Below, piece after piece: positions 8,036-17,132 of a stretch of DNA of 64,000 nt. Numbering within the stretch: position 1 is the first letter of the stretch; every line of letters starts with the position of its first letter. The notes under the pieces were generated by a model. It was not told where the DNA came from. It did not search any database and was given only the letters and a program-made list of their open reading frames with translations. A program made the translations under genes and the position numbers. Source of the DNA: Streptomyces sp. NBC_00193 (GTDB lineage: Bacteria > Actinomycetota > Actinomycetes > Streptomycetales > Streptomycetaceae); contig NZ_JAPEMM010000001.1 in assembly GCF_026342735.1 (NCBI RefSeq), positions 2,852,001 through 2,916,000 on the forward strand, written 5' to 3'.

Positions 8036-8734
8036 ATGCGCGAGATCCTCGGAAGGCGTCTCCAGCGGCTCCGCAATCGCTTGCAATCCCTGCGCCCCGC
8101 CCCGCCGCAGGGTGAAGCGCCGGCCCTCCTCGACGCGGCGCTGACCTGCGCCACCGCCTGGAACTGGCCCGTGCTGCCGGGCGTCGGACGCTCCGGCGTC
8201 GACAGCGCGCGGTGCGCCTGCCCCGACCCCGACTGCGCCGTACCCGGCGCACACCCCTTCGATCCCGGGCTGCTCGCGGCCACCACCGACCCCCGAATGG
8301 TGTCCTGGTGGTGGGCCAACCGGGCGGGTGCCCCGATCCTGCTGGCCACCGGCGGGAGCGCGCCCTGCGCGGTGAGCCTGCCCGCCGCGGCGGCCGCGCG
8401 TGCCGTCGCACGACTGGACGCCGAGGGGATGCGGCTCGGGCCGATCGTGGCCACGCCCACGCGGTGGTCGCTGCTCGTGGAGCCGTACTCGCTGGAGCGG
8501 CTCGGCGAGATCCTCTACGCCAAGGACCACGTGCCCTCCTCGCTGCGTTTCCACGGTGAGGGCGGCTACTTGCTGCTCCCGCCCTCCCCCGCGATCGGCG
8601 GCGGGCAGGTGCGGTGGGAGCGCGAACCGGCGGGGGCGGGGGAGATCTGGCTGCCGGAGGTGGAGGCGGTCGTGGACGCGCTGGTGGAAGCCAGCAGCGG
8701 GGCGTCCGGCGGCGGGAGCCGGCTCGCGTACTGA
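8036..8734 (+). CDS. Bifunctional primase/polymerase-like protein (Prim-Pol, AEP superfamily)
   Basis: 232 residues. Resembles the N-terminal Prim-Pol domain found in many actinobacterial proteins: ALTCATAWNWPVLPG, then a Cys cluster CACPDPDCAVPGAHPFD, WWWANRAGAPILLATG, and C-terminal SSLRFHGEGGYLLLPPS. The classical DxD metal motif of active AEP polymerases is not evident, and plasmid-type helicase domains are absent, so catalytic activity is doubtful; short chromosomal copies are widespread in Streptomyces with no known role. The ATG at 8036 follows GGAAAGGAACGAG. Transcribed divergently from the SpoIIE phosphatase; a separate downstream gene follows after 107 bp. Confidence 0.78.
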   Translation: MREILGRRLQRLRNRLQSLRPAPPQGEAPALLDAALTCATAWNWPVLPGVGRSGVDSARCACPDPDCAVPGAHPFDPGLLAATTDPRMVSWWWANRAGAPILLATGGSAPCAVSLPAAAAARAVARLDAEGMRLGPIVATPTRWSLLVEPYSLERLGEILYAKDHVPSSLRFHGEGGYLLLPPSPAIGGGQVRWEREPAGAGEIWLPEVEAVVDALVEASSGASGGGSRLAY

Positions 8735-8841
8735 GCCCGTGCGCGGACGGATCACTCGTACGGGTGTCAGCGAGACGAGTTTCCAAGGGAATTGGGCGCG
8801 GGGATCTCCGTGCCCCATTCCCGGATCGCTATCTTCGGCGA

Positions 8842-9519
8842 ATGAATCTCCGCCTGATCGGTATCGGCGCCGGTGTGTTGATCATCTTGTCGCTCCCGCT
8901 GGCGGGAGCGATCGCCGGGCCGGATTTCGCCGGTCAGAGCGATGGAAAGGGCGGAGGGCTGCTCTCCACCTTCGGCCTCGGGCACCCGTCCAAGGGCGCC
9001 CCGGGGGAATCGGGTCGCGCGGACTCCGAGAACCCCGATACCTCCGGGAACACGGATCACTCTGCCGGCTCGGCCGATTCGGGCGGCTCGGGAGCGAATT
9101 CGGCCTCCGGCCGGTCCCGTACGCAGGCCCCCGCCGCGGCGCCGGCCCGCCCGGGCCCGGCCGAGCAGCCGCGTACGGACGCCCGCTGCGGACCCGAACT
9201 GTCCTCCCCGCAGGGGGTGGAGGCGCAGACGTGCGTCCTGTCGGGCGAGGGCCGGACGTGGGGGCGCAGCTACTACCGGAACACGAGCGGCCGCGCGCTC
9301 GACGCGGTGCTCACGGTGATGGGTCCGGCGGGGCGCACGGTGCAGATCCGCTGCGCGGTCGGCGCGGGCGACGAACCGGGGCTGTGCGAAACGCCGAAGG
9401 AGGAGTCGGCCGGGGTTCCGGGGGACTACTCGGCTGTAGCGGAATTTGCAGTTCCGGATGATGAAGGAGCCCTGCTCCTGCGGTCCGGGAGCAACTCACC
9501 GGTACCGGGTGACGGTTGA
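8842..9519 (+). CDS. Exported or membrane-anchored protein, hypothetical
   Basis: 225 residues. The N-terminal hydrophobic segment (about 5-26, GAGVLIILSLPLAGAIAG) is a signal peptide or membrane anchor. A Ser/Gly/Asp-rich linker (about 30-110) follows, then a compact domain (about 115-225) with three Cys (RCGPEL, QTCVLS, RCAVGAG/LCETP) and the phrase TWGRSYYRNTSGRALDAVLTVMGP. No family is recognised. It probably acts outside the membrane; the Cys residues may form disulphides. It is separated by 107 bp from the Prim-Pol gene and followed by a hairpin terminator. Confidence 0.72.
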   Translation: MNLRLIGIGAGVLIILSLPLAGAIAGPDFAGQSDGKGGGLLSTFGLGHPSKGAPGESGRADSENPDTSGNTDHSAGSADSGGSGANSASGRSRTQAPAAAPARPGPAEQPRTDARCGPELSSPQGVEAQTCVLSGEGRTWGRSYYRNTSGRALDAVLTVMGPAGRTVQIRCAVGAGDEPGLCETPKEESAGVPGDYSAVAEFAVPDDEGALLLRSGSNSPVPGDG

Positions 9520-9538
9520 GCGTCACGGAAAATCAAGG

Positions 9539-9578
9539 GCCCGGTCGCTGGCGACGGGGGATGCACCAGCGACCGGGC
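9539..9578 (+). terminator. Hairpin terminator
   Basis: A 13-bp perfect inverted repeat (GCCCGGTCGCTGG, 9539-9551, with 9566-9578) around a 14-base loop lies 20 bp after the stop of the exported protein. It probably serves the plus-strand gene and, being symmetric, may act on the convergent gene too. There is no U-tract, as is common in Streptomyces. Confidence 0.7.
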
Positions 9579-9673
9579 TACAAGAACGGTAACAAGAGAT
9601 CGCCTGTTCGCAAATTCGATCTCTGATATTCGGACAGCGATTTGCAGGCGATTAGCGGGAGTTGTGACACCGA

Positions 9674-9697
9674 TCACCGGTGACCGGTCACCGGTGA
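9674..9697. repeat. 24-bp perfect palindrome between convergent genes
   Basis: The 24 bases at 9674-9697 are identical to their own reverse complement. They are built from alternating TCACCGG and TGACCGG blocks with no loop, unlike the terminator at 9539. It may be a cruciform-forming terminator or a dimeric protein site. It lies about 70 bp downstream of the DUF5926 stop codon. Confidence 0.7.
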
Positions 9698-9769
9698 CGC
9701 TCCCGCAGCCCCTCCCCGGGGCCCTCCGGCGACCCTCGTGGCCGGCCCGCGGACGGGCCGGCCACCTGG

Positions 9770-10744
9770 TCAGCTGAGCGTGACCTGGCGGTTGGTGAGG
9801 CCGCCGCGGGCGCGGCGCTCCTCCGTGGTCAGCGGCGCGTCCGTCGCGAGAGCAGCGGCGAGCCGCTCCGCGAGCTCGGCCGCGGGCTTCTCCACGTCCT
9901 CGGCCGAGACCCCGGTCGGCAGGTCCCAGACGGGGACCATCAGGCCGTGGGCGCGGAAGGAGCCGACCAGCTTGGTGCCCTCGCCGAGCGAGGACGTGCC
10001 GGCGGCGGACAGCCGCGCGAGCGCGTCGAGCAGCTTCTCCTCGGGGTGCGGCATGACCCAGCGCAGGTGGTTCTTGTCCGGGGTCTCGCACCAGTAGGCG
10101 GCATCCACGCCGGTCAGCTTGACGGTCGGGATGGCGGCCGCGTTGGCGCGCTCCAGGGAGGCGGCGATCTCCGGGGAAGCGCTCTGGGCGCTCTCCGCTT
10201 CCGGAATCCAGAATTCGAACCCGCTGTGGACAACCGGCTCGAAACCGCCGTCCGCGGACAGGAGATCCTGAAGTCGCGGACCCTCGGCCGGAACCCGGCG
10301 GGCCGCGACGACGGTGCCGGGCTCGGCCACGAGCGCGCGCTCCAGGGTGTCGGCCATGTCCCGGGCGAGGTCGCCGGTGGTCGAGTCGTTCTGCAGGCCG
10401 AGCAGGACGGAGCCGTCCTCACGGCGCAGTGCCGGCGAGGCCAGCGGGAGTACGGTCACCAGCGTGACGGAGGGGACGCCCTCGGGCAGTCCGCCCTTGA
10501 GGGTGAGCGGCACGGTCGCGGCGGGGACGAGCTCGCGCAGCGCGACCCAGTCGCACTCGCCGGGCAGGCCCTCGAACGGGCGGGCCACGTGCTCGGTCAC
10601 GGCGTGCGCGGCGGCCGCGCCGTGGCAGGCCTTGTAACGGCGCCCGGATCCGCAGGGGCAGGGCTCGCGAGCGCCCACCACCGGGATCTCCCCGTTGTTG
10701 AGCTGCGGCTTTGCGGACTTCGCGGCGGGGCGCTTCTTGGCCAT
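9770..10744 (-). CDS. DUF5926 family protein with N-terminal SEC-C metal-binding motif
   Basis: 324 residues. A basic Lys/Ala-rich N-terminus ([13 protein letters not shown]) is followed by a SEC-C zinc motif, [17 protein letters not shown] (about 28-45), of the kind found at the C-terminus of SecA. The remainder (about 60-310) is the DUF5926 domain, soluble, with no catalytic motif I can name. The ATG at 10744 was chosen because the open frame upstream reads as promoter-like sequence and the known family begins at MAKK. It is monocistronic between terminator structures. SEC-C usually binds zinc and mediates protein or ribosome contact; the function here is unknown. Confidence 0.88.
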   Translation of the reverse strand: MAKKRPAAKSAKPQLNNGEIPVVGAREPCPCGSGRRYKACHGAAAAHAVTEHVARPFEGLPGECDWVALRELVPAATVPLTLKGGLPEGVPSVTLVTVLPLASPALRREDGSVLLGLQNDSTTGDLARDMADTLERALVAEPGTVVAARRVPAEGPRLQDLLSADGGFEPVVHSGFEFWIPEAESAQSASPEIAASLERANAAAIPTVKLTGVDAAYWCETPDKNHLRWVMPHPEEKLLDALARLSAAGTSSLGEGTKLVGSFRAHGLMVPVWDLPTGVSAEDVEKPAAELAERLAAALATDAPLTTEERRARGGLTNRQVTLS

Positions 10745-10899
10745 CGTGGGTGTCTCCCGGTTGCGGCGGTACGGCGTCGGTCTGGGCGCGAGCCTAGCCG
10801 TTCGTACCGCCACAACCGGTGGGGTGCGGCCGGGAGCACGGTCGGCGTGCGCTCCCGGACGGCCGCCATCCCTCCACCCGCGGTCGGGGACCGGTCGGA

Positions 10900-11415
10900 T
10901 CAGGGATCCAGATCGTCGAAGGCCGTACTGAAATCGATCGCAGGGGGCGCAACGCGCGTAGCGAAATCCTCGTGCCGGGGCCCACAGGCAACGGTCGCCC
11001 ACACGGTGACCTCACCCGCCGCTCCGTCCCGGACACCCCAGTCCTGGGCCAGGGCGCTGATGATGTTCAGCCCCCGACCGCCCCGCGCGGTGACCGAGGG
11101 CTTGGCCGGGAGGGGGCGGGTGGGCCCGCCGCCGTCCGTGACCTCGACCGTCAGCCGCCCCGCCTTGTCGACGCGCCACGACGCGTGTATCCCGCCGTCG
11201 CCGATCTCCCGTGAGCCCAGCGGTCTGCCGTGCCGGCAGGCGTTGCTGAGTAGTTCGGAAAGGATCAGAACGGCGTCATCCACGATCGATTCGGACACCC
11301 CGCTGATGCGCAGCTGCTCGCGCATCCGGTGCCTCGCCTCGCCCACGCCCGCAGGACCATGGGACACGTCCATGCACGACGACGTGGGCACTTCTTGTGC
11401 CACCATCAACGCCAC
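10900..11415 (-). CDS. ATP-binding protein, RsbW-like anti-sigma/kinase (HATPase_c_2)
   Basis: 171 residues from the GTG at 11415, which has a perfect AAGGAGGT 7 nt upstream; this decides the start over an open extension to 11577. GHKL boxes are clear: N-box [14 protein letters not shown]1 box [11 protein letters not shown]2 box [18 protein letters not shown]. The C-terminal tail (about 145-171) is acidic and extended. A single-domain ATPase of this kind usually phosphorylates a STAS antagonist or binds a sigma factor. With the ATPase at 2095 and the SpoIIE phosphatase at 6024 it is part of a dispersed partner-switching set. It is distinct in sequence from the 2095 copy. Confidence 0.86.
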   Translation of the reverse strand: MALMVAQEVPTSSCMDVSHGPAGVGEARHRMREQLRISGVSESIVDDAVLILSELLSNACRHGRPLGSREIGDGGIHASWRVDKAGRLTVEVTDGGGPTRPLPAKPSVTARGGRGLNIISALAQDWGVRDGAAGEVTVWATVACGPRHEDFATRVAPPAIDFSTAFDDLDP

Positions 11416-11586
11416 CCCCGGAACCTCCTTAGCCCCACGCATGGTCTGGATGCCCCAATGGCCTGGACCGGAAACCGCCGGACCAGCGCCCTCTGACGCA
11501 TTCGGGGCGACCGAATGCGGAGCGGATGCGCCGGTGCACACCCCGTAACGGGTGTTACGCGTGGGACGGATGCGCAAAACGGGATG

Positions 11587-12387
11587 TCAGCGGCCCAGCT
11601 GTGACAAAACTTGTCGCGGTCGGTTCGTGATGATCGCTTCCACACCCAGATCAGCGCAGAGCTGAACATCTTCCGGATCGTTCACGGTCCACACGTGAAC
11701 GGAGTGCCCGGCGGCCTGAAGTTTGCGGATGAAGGCCGGGTGGTTGCGCACGATCCGCATGCCCGGTCCGGCGATCCGTACTCCCGCCGGGAGCCGCCCG
11801 TCCCGCATCCGGGGCGAGATGAACTGCATCAGGTAGACGGTCGGGACCGTCGGCGCGGCCGCTCGCATCCGGTGCAGGGAGCGTGCGGAGAAGCTCATCA
11901 CCCGGACCGGGTGCGGCCCCTCGGCGGGCGGGGCGTCCAGCGCGAAGCGCTTGAGGAGGAAGAGCAGGCGCTCCTCCACCTGTCCGGCCCAGCGGGTCGG
12001 GTGCTTCGTCTCGATGGCCAGCTGGACCGGCCGCCCGGCGTCCGCGACCAGCTCCAGCAGGCGCTCCAGGGTGAGCACGGAGGTCCGCTCGGGGTCCGCG
12101 TCCCAGTCGGGGGACTCCTCGCGGTCCTTCCACGAGCCGAAGTCGAGGGCGGCCAGGTCGGCCAGCTCCAGGGCGGAGACGGCGCCGCGGCCGTTGGAGG
12201 TGCGGTTCACCCGCCGGTCGTGGACCAGGACCAGATGGCCGTCGGCCGTGAGCCGGACATCGCATTCGAGGGCGTCGGCCCCGTCGTCGATGGCCTTGCG
12301 GTAGGCGGCCAGCGTGTGTTCGGGGGCATCCTCCGAGGCGCCGCGGTGGGCGACGACCTGGATGGGGCGCGGCGTTGCGTGGGTCAC
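11587..12387 (-). CDS. Glycerophosphodiester phosphodiesterase
   Basis: 266 residues forming a single GDPD TIM barrel. The catalytic signature VVAHRGASEDAPEHTLAAYRKAIDDGADALECDVRLTADGHLVLVHD holds the usual His/Arg/Glu/Asp/His set (AHRG, ECDV, VHDR). There is no signal peptide, so it should be cytosolic and hydrolyse glycerophosphodiesters to glycerol-3-phosphate and an alcohol. The GTG at 12387 is chosen because the barrel's first strand starts within ten residues; an upstream ATG at 12492 would add 35 unconserved residues. Transcribed divergently from htrA across a 236-bp gap. Confidence 0.93.
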   Translation of the reverse strand: MTHATPRPIQVVAHRGASEDAPEHTLAAYRKAIDDGADALECDVRLTADGHLVLVHDRRVNRTSNGRGAVSALELADLAALDFGSWKDREESPDWDADPERTSVLTLERLLELVADAGRPVQLAIETKHPTRWAGQVEERLLFLLKRFALDAPPAEGPHPVRVMSFSARSLHRMRAAAPTVPTVYLMQFISPRMRDGRLPAGVRIAGPGMRIVRNHPAFIRKLQAAGHSVHVWTVNDPEDVQLCADLGVEAIITNRPRQVLSQLGR

Positions 12388-12623
12388 CGGCTCATGGTGC
12401 CACCGAGAGGGGTCCGGATGTCGGGGAGAGCCCTGTGGGTGCTTCTGGGGATGCGCCCGAAATGTCGGAGATAAAGGATGGGGGAGACTCACAGGTCCGG
12501 CTTACAGTGCTCTGACGGGTCATGGGAAAGGCTTTGCCCAGGAACTTGTACGGCACGTCGAACGTTCAGTCGGACCGATATCGCCCGTATTTCTGAAGCC
12601 GTGTGTGACGAGGAGAGAGCGCT

Positions 12624-14213
12624 GTGAGCACCGAGAACGAGGGCACCGCGGCCCCGACACCCCCCGCGGCCCCGCCCGCACCCCCGGTGGCCGCGCCCGT
12701 CGACGCCGCGCCGTCCGTGCCGTCTGGGCCTGCCGCCTCGGCGCCCGTGGAGCCTGTGACGCAGCAGCTGCCGCCGACGCCCGCGCCCGGCGCCGAGCCG
12801 ACCCAGCAGCTCCCCCAGACCCCGGCGGCGCCGCCTGCGGCGGTGCAGCCCCCGGCCCCGGCCCAGCCCGCCGCGCCCGTCCAGGCTCCGGCCCCGGCTC
12901 CCGCTTACGCTGAGAGCCCGGTCCCGCCGGTCACCCCGGCGTACGCCGAGGCCCCTGCCCCTGCTCCGCAGGCGCTGGGCGCCGAGGGCTGGCCTCCCCC
13001 GCCGCCCGCGGCCCCCGCGTACGGGGCCGGCGACGGCCACGGCGGTGGCGCCTGGGGCGTGCCCCTGGCCACGGACGGTGCCCCGCAGCCCAAGCGCAAG
13101 GGCAAGGGCGGCCTGATCGCCGGCGTGCTCGCGGCGGCGCTCCTCGCAGGCGGCGTCGGCGGCGGCGTCGGCTACTGGGCGGCCAACCGGAGCGACAACG
13201 CCTCCGGCTCGACCACGGTCAGCGCCGGCAACACGCCCAAGGACCTCAAGCGCGATGCCGGCTCCGTCGCGGGCCTCGCGGCCGGCGCACTGCCCAGCGT
13301 CGTCACCATCGAGGCCTCGGCCGGCGACGGCGAGGGCGGCACCGGCACCGGCTTCGTCTACGACCAGCAGGGCCACATCCTCACGAACAACCACGTGGTC
13401 GCCTCCGCGGCCAACGGCGGCAAGCTCAGCGCGACCTTCTCCGACGGCAAGAAGTACGAGGCCGAGGTCGTCGGCCGCGCCCAGGGGTACGACGTGGCCG
13501 TCCTCAAGCTGAAGAACCCGCCGTCCGGGCTCAAGCCGCTGCCCCTCGGCGACTCGGACAAGGTCGCCGTCGGGGACTCGACCATCGCGATCGGCGCCCC
13601 CTTCGGCCTGTCCAACACGGTCACCACCGGCATCGTCAGCGCCAAGAACCGCCCGGTCGCCTCGGGTGACGGCTCCAGCGGCAAGAACTCGTACATGAGC
13701 GCCCTCCAGACGGACGCCTCGATCAACCCGGGCAACTCCGGCGGTCCGCTGCTCGACAGCCGCGGCGCGGTCATCGGCATCAACTCCGCGATCCAGTCGG
13801 CCGGCAACGGCGGCTTCGGCGGCGGCCAGGCCGGCTCCATCGGCCTCGGTTTCGCCATCCCGGTCAACCAGGCGAAGAACGTCGCCGAATCGCTGATCAA
13901 GACCGGCAAGCCGGTCTACCCGGTGATCTCGGTCTCCGTGGACCTCGCGGCCAAGAGCGACGGCGCGAAGATCTCCGAGACGGGCGCCTCGGCCAACGAG
14001 CTGGTCGACCCGAACGGCCCTGCGGGCAAGGCGGGGCTGAAGCCCGGCGACATCATCACCGAGCTCGGCGGCAAGCCGATCGACAGCGGCCCGACCCTGA
14101 TCAGCGAGATCTGGACGTACAAGCCGGGTGACACGGTGAAGCTGACCTACCTGCGCGGCGGCAAGCCGACCACGGTGGACATCACGCTCGGTTCGCGGGT
14201 CGGCGACAAGTAG
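12624..14213 (+). CDS. HtrA/DegP-like membrane-anchored serine protease with PDZ domain
   Basis: 529 residues. A long Pro/Ala-rich cytoplasmic region (about 1-150) precedes one transmembrane helix (about 163-185, GGLIAGVLAAALLAGGVGGG). An extracytoplasmic trypsin-like domain follows with His257 (TNNHVV), Asp290 (YDVAVLKL) and Ser372 (NPGNSGGPLL), then a C-terminal PDZ domain (about 420-525, NGPAGKAGLKPGDIITELGG). It degrades or refolds damaged exported proteins. The GTG at 12624 has GAGGAGAG upstream. The Pro-rich N-terminus is longer than in enterobacterial HtrA but common in Streptomyces. Monocistronic. Confidence 0.94.
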   Translation: MSTENEGTAAPTPPAAPPAPPVAAPVDAAPSVPSGPAASAPVEPVTQQLPPTPAPGAEPTQQLPQTPAAPPAAVQPPAPAQPAAPVQAPAPAPAYAESPVPPVTPAYAEAPAPAPQALGAEGWPPPPPAAPAYGAGDGHGGGAWGVPLATDGAPQPKRKGKGGLIAGVLAAALLAGGVGGGVGYWAANRSDNASGSTTVSAGNTPKDLKRDAGSVAGLAAGALPSVVTIEASAGDGEGGTGTGFVYDQQGHILTNNHVVASAANGGKLSATFSDGKKYEAEVVGRAQGYDVAVLKLKNPPSGLKPLPLGDSDKVAVGDSTIAIGAPFGLSNTVTTGIVSAKNRPVASGDGSSGKNSYMSALQTDASINPGNSGGPLLDSRGAVIGINSAIQSAGNGGFGGGQAGSIGLGFAIPVNQAKNVAESLIKTGKPVYPVISVSVDLAAKSDGAKISETGASANELVDPNGPAGKAGLKPGDIITELGGKPIDSGPTLISEIWTYKPGDTVKLTYLRGGKPTTVDITLGSRVGDK

Positions 14214-14370
14214 CGGCGGCTGCCGGACACGGGACAGCTGCCGGACACGGGTCGGCCGCCGCGCGCGGGCCGGCCCGGCGGGCGGCGGCAGGACCAACTG
14301 GCTTGATGGTGAGGGGCCGTAGGCGCGATTGTGCCTGCGGCCCCTCCCAACGTCCGCTTATGCTTCGACC

Positions 14371-15276
14371 GTGTTCGATTCGCGGCACATACGGACGTTC
14401 CACGAGGTGGTCGCCTCGGGGTCCTACTCGGCCGCCGCCCGGGTCCTCGGGTACACCCAGCCCGCGATCACCCAGCAGATGAAGGCGCTCGAACGCGCCG
14501 TCGGCACCCCGCTGTTCACCCGCGTCGGGCGCCGCATGCAGCTCACCGAGGCCGGGGAGTCCATGGCCCGGCACGCCGAGGCCATCCTCGGCAGCCTCTC
14601 CGCCGCCGAGGCCCAGCTGAAGGCCTACGCCCGGCTGCGGACCGGCCGCGTCCGGCTGTGCGGCTTCCCCAGTGCCAACGTCACCCTGGTCCCGGAAGCC
14701 CTGAGCAGCCTGGCCAAGGAGCACCCGGGGATCCAGGTCGAGCTGCTGGAGGGGGAGCCCCCGGACTCGCTGCGCCGGCTGGAGCGCGGCGAGTGCGACA
14801 TCACCCTGGCCTTCACCTATCCCGGCCTGCACGAGGAGGTCCCGGAGGAGGTCGCCGAGGTCAGGCTCATGGAGGACCAGCTGACGGTGCTGCTGCCGAC
14901 CGGGCACGCGCTGGCCCGCAGGCGGGCCGTGCACCTCGCAGACCTCTCCGAGGAGCGGTGGATCGCCGGCTGCCCGCGCTGCCGGGCCAACCTGCTGCAC
15001 GAATGCGCGGGGCTCGGCTTCGTCCCCGACATCCGGTTCGCCACCGACGACAACCTGGTGGTCCAGAGCCTGGTCGCACAGGGCCTGGGCGTGGCCATGA
15101 TGCCCGCGCTGGTGCTGCCCTCGCTCTCGCTGAGCAAGGTGTGCGGGCGGGCCCTGCTGCCGGCCGCCCGCCGTCACATCGCCGCACACGTGTACCGCGA
15201 CCACCTACGGGTCCCGGCGACGGCGGTCGTGCTGGAAGCCCTGAAGCAGGCGGCCTCGAACCGCGTCGGCTGCTGA
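14371..15276 (+). CDS. LysR-family transcriptional regulator
   Basis: 301 residues from the GTG at 14371. The N-terminal winged helix-turn-helix (about 1-62: FHEVVASGSYSAAARVLGYTQPAITQQMKALERAVGTPLFTR) is classic LysR, and the substrate-binding domain covers about 90-295. It precedes, on the same strand, a cysteine-dioxygenase-like gene and a YeiH exporter gene after 109 bp. LysR proteins next to yeiH commonly control it, and a sulfur-compound ligand is a reasonable inference. The 3' end shows no strong terminator before the next gene. Confidence 0.92.
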   Translation: MFDSRHIRTFHEVVASGSYSAAARVLGYTQPAITQQMKALERAVGTPLFTRVGRRMQLTEAGESMARHAEAILGSLSAAEAQLKAYARLRTGRVRLCGFPSANVTLVPEALSSLAKEHPGIQVELLEGEPPDSLRRLERGECDITLAFTYPGLHEEVPEEVAEVRLMEDQLTVLLPTGHALARRRAVHLADLSEERWIAGCPRCRANLLHECAGLGFVPDIRFATDDNLVVQSLVAQGLGVAMMPALVLPSLSLSKVCGRALLPAARRHIAAHVYRDHLRVPATAVVLEALKQAASNRVGC

Positions 15277-15385
15277 ACCGGCCCGCAGACGGATCCAGCT
15301 CGGACCCCAACCCATAAGCCGGACTTGGGATTTGAGCTCATAACTGTCGTTGGACGTGATGGGTGGGCTCCTCGACGCTCCCCTT

Positions 15386-15940
15386 ATGACCACCACCACG
15401 CCGGCCCGCACGACCGCGAGGATGGCCGCCCTCGTCAGTGAGATCCGTACGGTCGTGGACCGGGGGATGGCCCCCGATCTGACCGCCTACCTGGTCGGCG
15501 AACGCCTCGCCCCGCACCTGGGGACGCCGGGTCTGCTCACCCCCGAGCAGCGCGAGGGGCACGCCGACCGCTACCGGCAGCACGTCCTGCACGCGGAGCC
15601 GGACGGCAGTTTCTCCGTGGTGGCCCTGGTGTGGCTCCCGGGCCAGGAGACCGCGGTCCACGACCACGTCTCGTGGTGCGTGGCCGGGGTGCACGAGGGC
15701 GAGGAGAGCGAGCTCCGCTATCGCCTCGTCCCCGCCACGGCCACCACGGGAGCCCGGCTGGTGGCGACCGAGCACGTGGTCAACGGCCCGGGTGACGTCT
15801 GCGGGTTCGCCCCGCCCGGCGACATCCACAAGGTCCGCAACTCCTGTCGTACGAAGGCGATATCCCTGCACGTCTACGGGGCCGACGTCGTACGCCTGGG
15901 CAGCAGTGTCCGCCGCGTCTACACGCTCCCGACCGACTGA
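15386..15940 (+). CDS. Cysteine dioxygenase-like cupin protein
   Basis: 184 residues. A cupin fold with iron ligands VHDHVSW (His-x-His, about residues 92-96) and a later GDIHKVRN His (about 148) fits the 3-His site of thiol dioxygenases, which oxidise cysteine or related thiols to sulfinates. The ATG at 15386 (MTTTTPART) is preferred to an upstream ATG twelve codons earlier, which has no better RBS. The stop overlaps the ATG of the next gene (TGATG), so the two are translationally coupled. Together with YeiH this suggests oxidation of a thiol and export of the resulting sulfite or sulfonate. Confidence 0.86.
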   Translation: MTTTTPARTTARMAALVSEIRTVVDRGMAPDLTAYLVGERLAPHLGTPGLLTPEQREGHADRYRQHVLHAEPDGSFSVVALVWLPGQETAVHDHVSWCVAGVHEGEESELRYRLVPATATTGARLVATEHVVNGPGDVCGFAPPGDIHKVRNSCRTKAISLHVYGADVVRLGSSVRRVYTLPTD

Positions 15941-16998
15941 TGGCCCTGCTCAACCGCCCCGTGCGCGGGGCGGGATCGCCGGTTCCGGTCGATGTTTCAC
16001 GTGAAACATCGTCATCGTGGCCCGGGTTGGGCCTCGCGGCGGCCGGAGTCCTGGTGGCCTGGTCGGTGCACCGGCTGGTGCCCTGGGCGCCGATGCTGAC
16101 GGTGTCGGTGGTGCTCGGCATCGCCGCGGCGCACCTCCCCGGCCTACGGGGCTTCGTACGGGGACCCGCGCGGCCGGGCCTCTCCCTGGCCGGGCGTCGC
16201 CTGATGCGGATCGGCATCGTCCTGCTGGGCCTGGCACTGGGGCTGGACGAGGTGCTCCGGCTGGGCTGGGCCACCGTGGCGATGGTGGCCGGGGTGGTGG
16301 CGGCGACCTTCTTCGGCACCCTCTGGCTCGGCCGGCGGCTCGGACTCCCCGGGGACCAGCCGTTGCTGATCGCCACCGGGTACTCGATCTGCGGGGCCTC
16401 GGCCATCGGGGCCGTCAGCCAGGTGTCGGGCAGTGACGAGGAGGACGTGGCCTCCTCGGTGGCCCTGGTCACCCTGTGCGGGACCCTCGCCATCGCGGTG
16501 CTCCCGCTCCTCCAGTCCCCCCTCGGCCTCTCCGACCCGGACTTCGGCCGCTGGGTGGGTGCGAGCGTCCACGACGTCGGGCAGGTGGTGGCGACCGCCC
16601 AGACGGCCGGCCCCGGCGCCCTCGGTGAAGCGGTGCTGGTCAAGCTGATGCGCGTGGCGCTGTTGGCCCCGCTGGTCGCGGCGGTGGCCTTCTCGGTACG
16701 GGCCCGCCGGCGCGGAGTGCGCACGTCCTCGGGGCGCCGCCCGGCTCCGGTGCCGCTGTTCGTGGCCGGGTTCCTCGCCGCGGCCGCGCTGCGCGCCACC
16801 GGGGTACTGCCCGACGTAGCGCTGGAAGGGGCGCACACCGCGCAGGAACTGCTGCTGGACGCTGCCCTGTTCGGCCTGGGCAGCGCGGTCCATCTGCCCA
16901 CGCTGTCCCGTACCGGCGGCCGGGCCGCCCTCCTGGGTCTCGCGGCCTGGGTGGTGGTGGCCGGAGCCTCGTATGCGGGCGTTCTCCTCACCACCTGA
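15940..16998 (+). CDS. YeiH/UPF0324 family putative sulfate exporter
   Basis: 352 residues with about nine or ten transmembrane segments beginning at residue 30. Family hallmarks include LAGRRLMRIGIVLLGLALGLDEV, GYSICGASAIGAVS and VGASVHDVGQVVATA. It starts by TGATG overlap with the thiol-dioxygenase-like gene. The first 28 residues include VSRETSS, encoded by a perfect parS palindrome (15994-16007), so this non-conserved N-terminal stretch doubles as a ParB site. Substrate specificity (sulfite, sulfonate or other organic acids) is not established for most of the family. Confidence 0.88.
   Translation: MALLNRPVRGAGSPVPVDVSRETSSSWPGLGLAAAGVLVAWSVHRLVPWAPMLTVSVVLGIAAAHLPGLRGFVRGPARPGLSLAGRRLMRIGIVLLGLALGLDEVLRLGWATVAMVAGVVAATFFGTLWLGRRLGLPGDQPLLIATGYSICGASAIGAVSQVSGSDEEDVASSVALVTLCGTLAIAVLPLLQSPLGLSDPDFGRWVGASVHDVGQVVATAQTAGPGALGEAVLVKLMRVALLAPLVAAVAFSVRARRRGVRTSSGRRPAPVPLFVAGFLAAAALRATGVLPDVALEGAHTAQELLLDAALFGLGSAVHLPTLSRTGGRAALLGLAAWVVVAGASYAGVLLTT
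15994..16007. promoter_or_regulatory. parS site (ParB binding), inside the yeiH-like gene
   Basis: A perfect GTTTCACGTGAAAC, extended to the 20-bp palindrome GATGTTTCACGTGAAACATC (15991-16010). It matches the Streptomyces/Bacillus parS consensus exactly and reads Asp-Val-Ser-Arg-Glu-Thr-Ser in the host gene. Confidence 0.95.
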
Positions 16999-17132
16999 CC
17001 GGAGTTGGCCAATTCCTGGCCGGAACCGACCGAACGTTCCGACTGCTGCCTGACATCTCGTTCCCGGCGTGCCACTCTGCCCCCGATCCGCACCGACAAC
17101 TCTTCATCCGGGCACGGCAGAAGGAGTCATGC

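Noticed and set aside
12489..14297. A 602-residue open frame on the minus strand opposite the htrA gene
   Set aside because: It is antisense to htrA, with RGR/GRG composition typical of shadow frames; HtrA catalytic motifs are on the plus strand.
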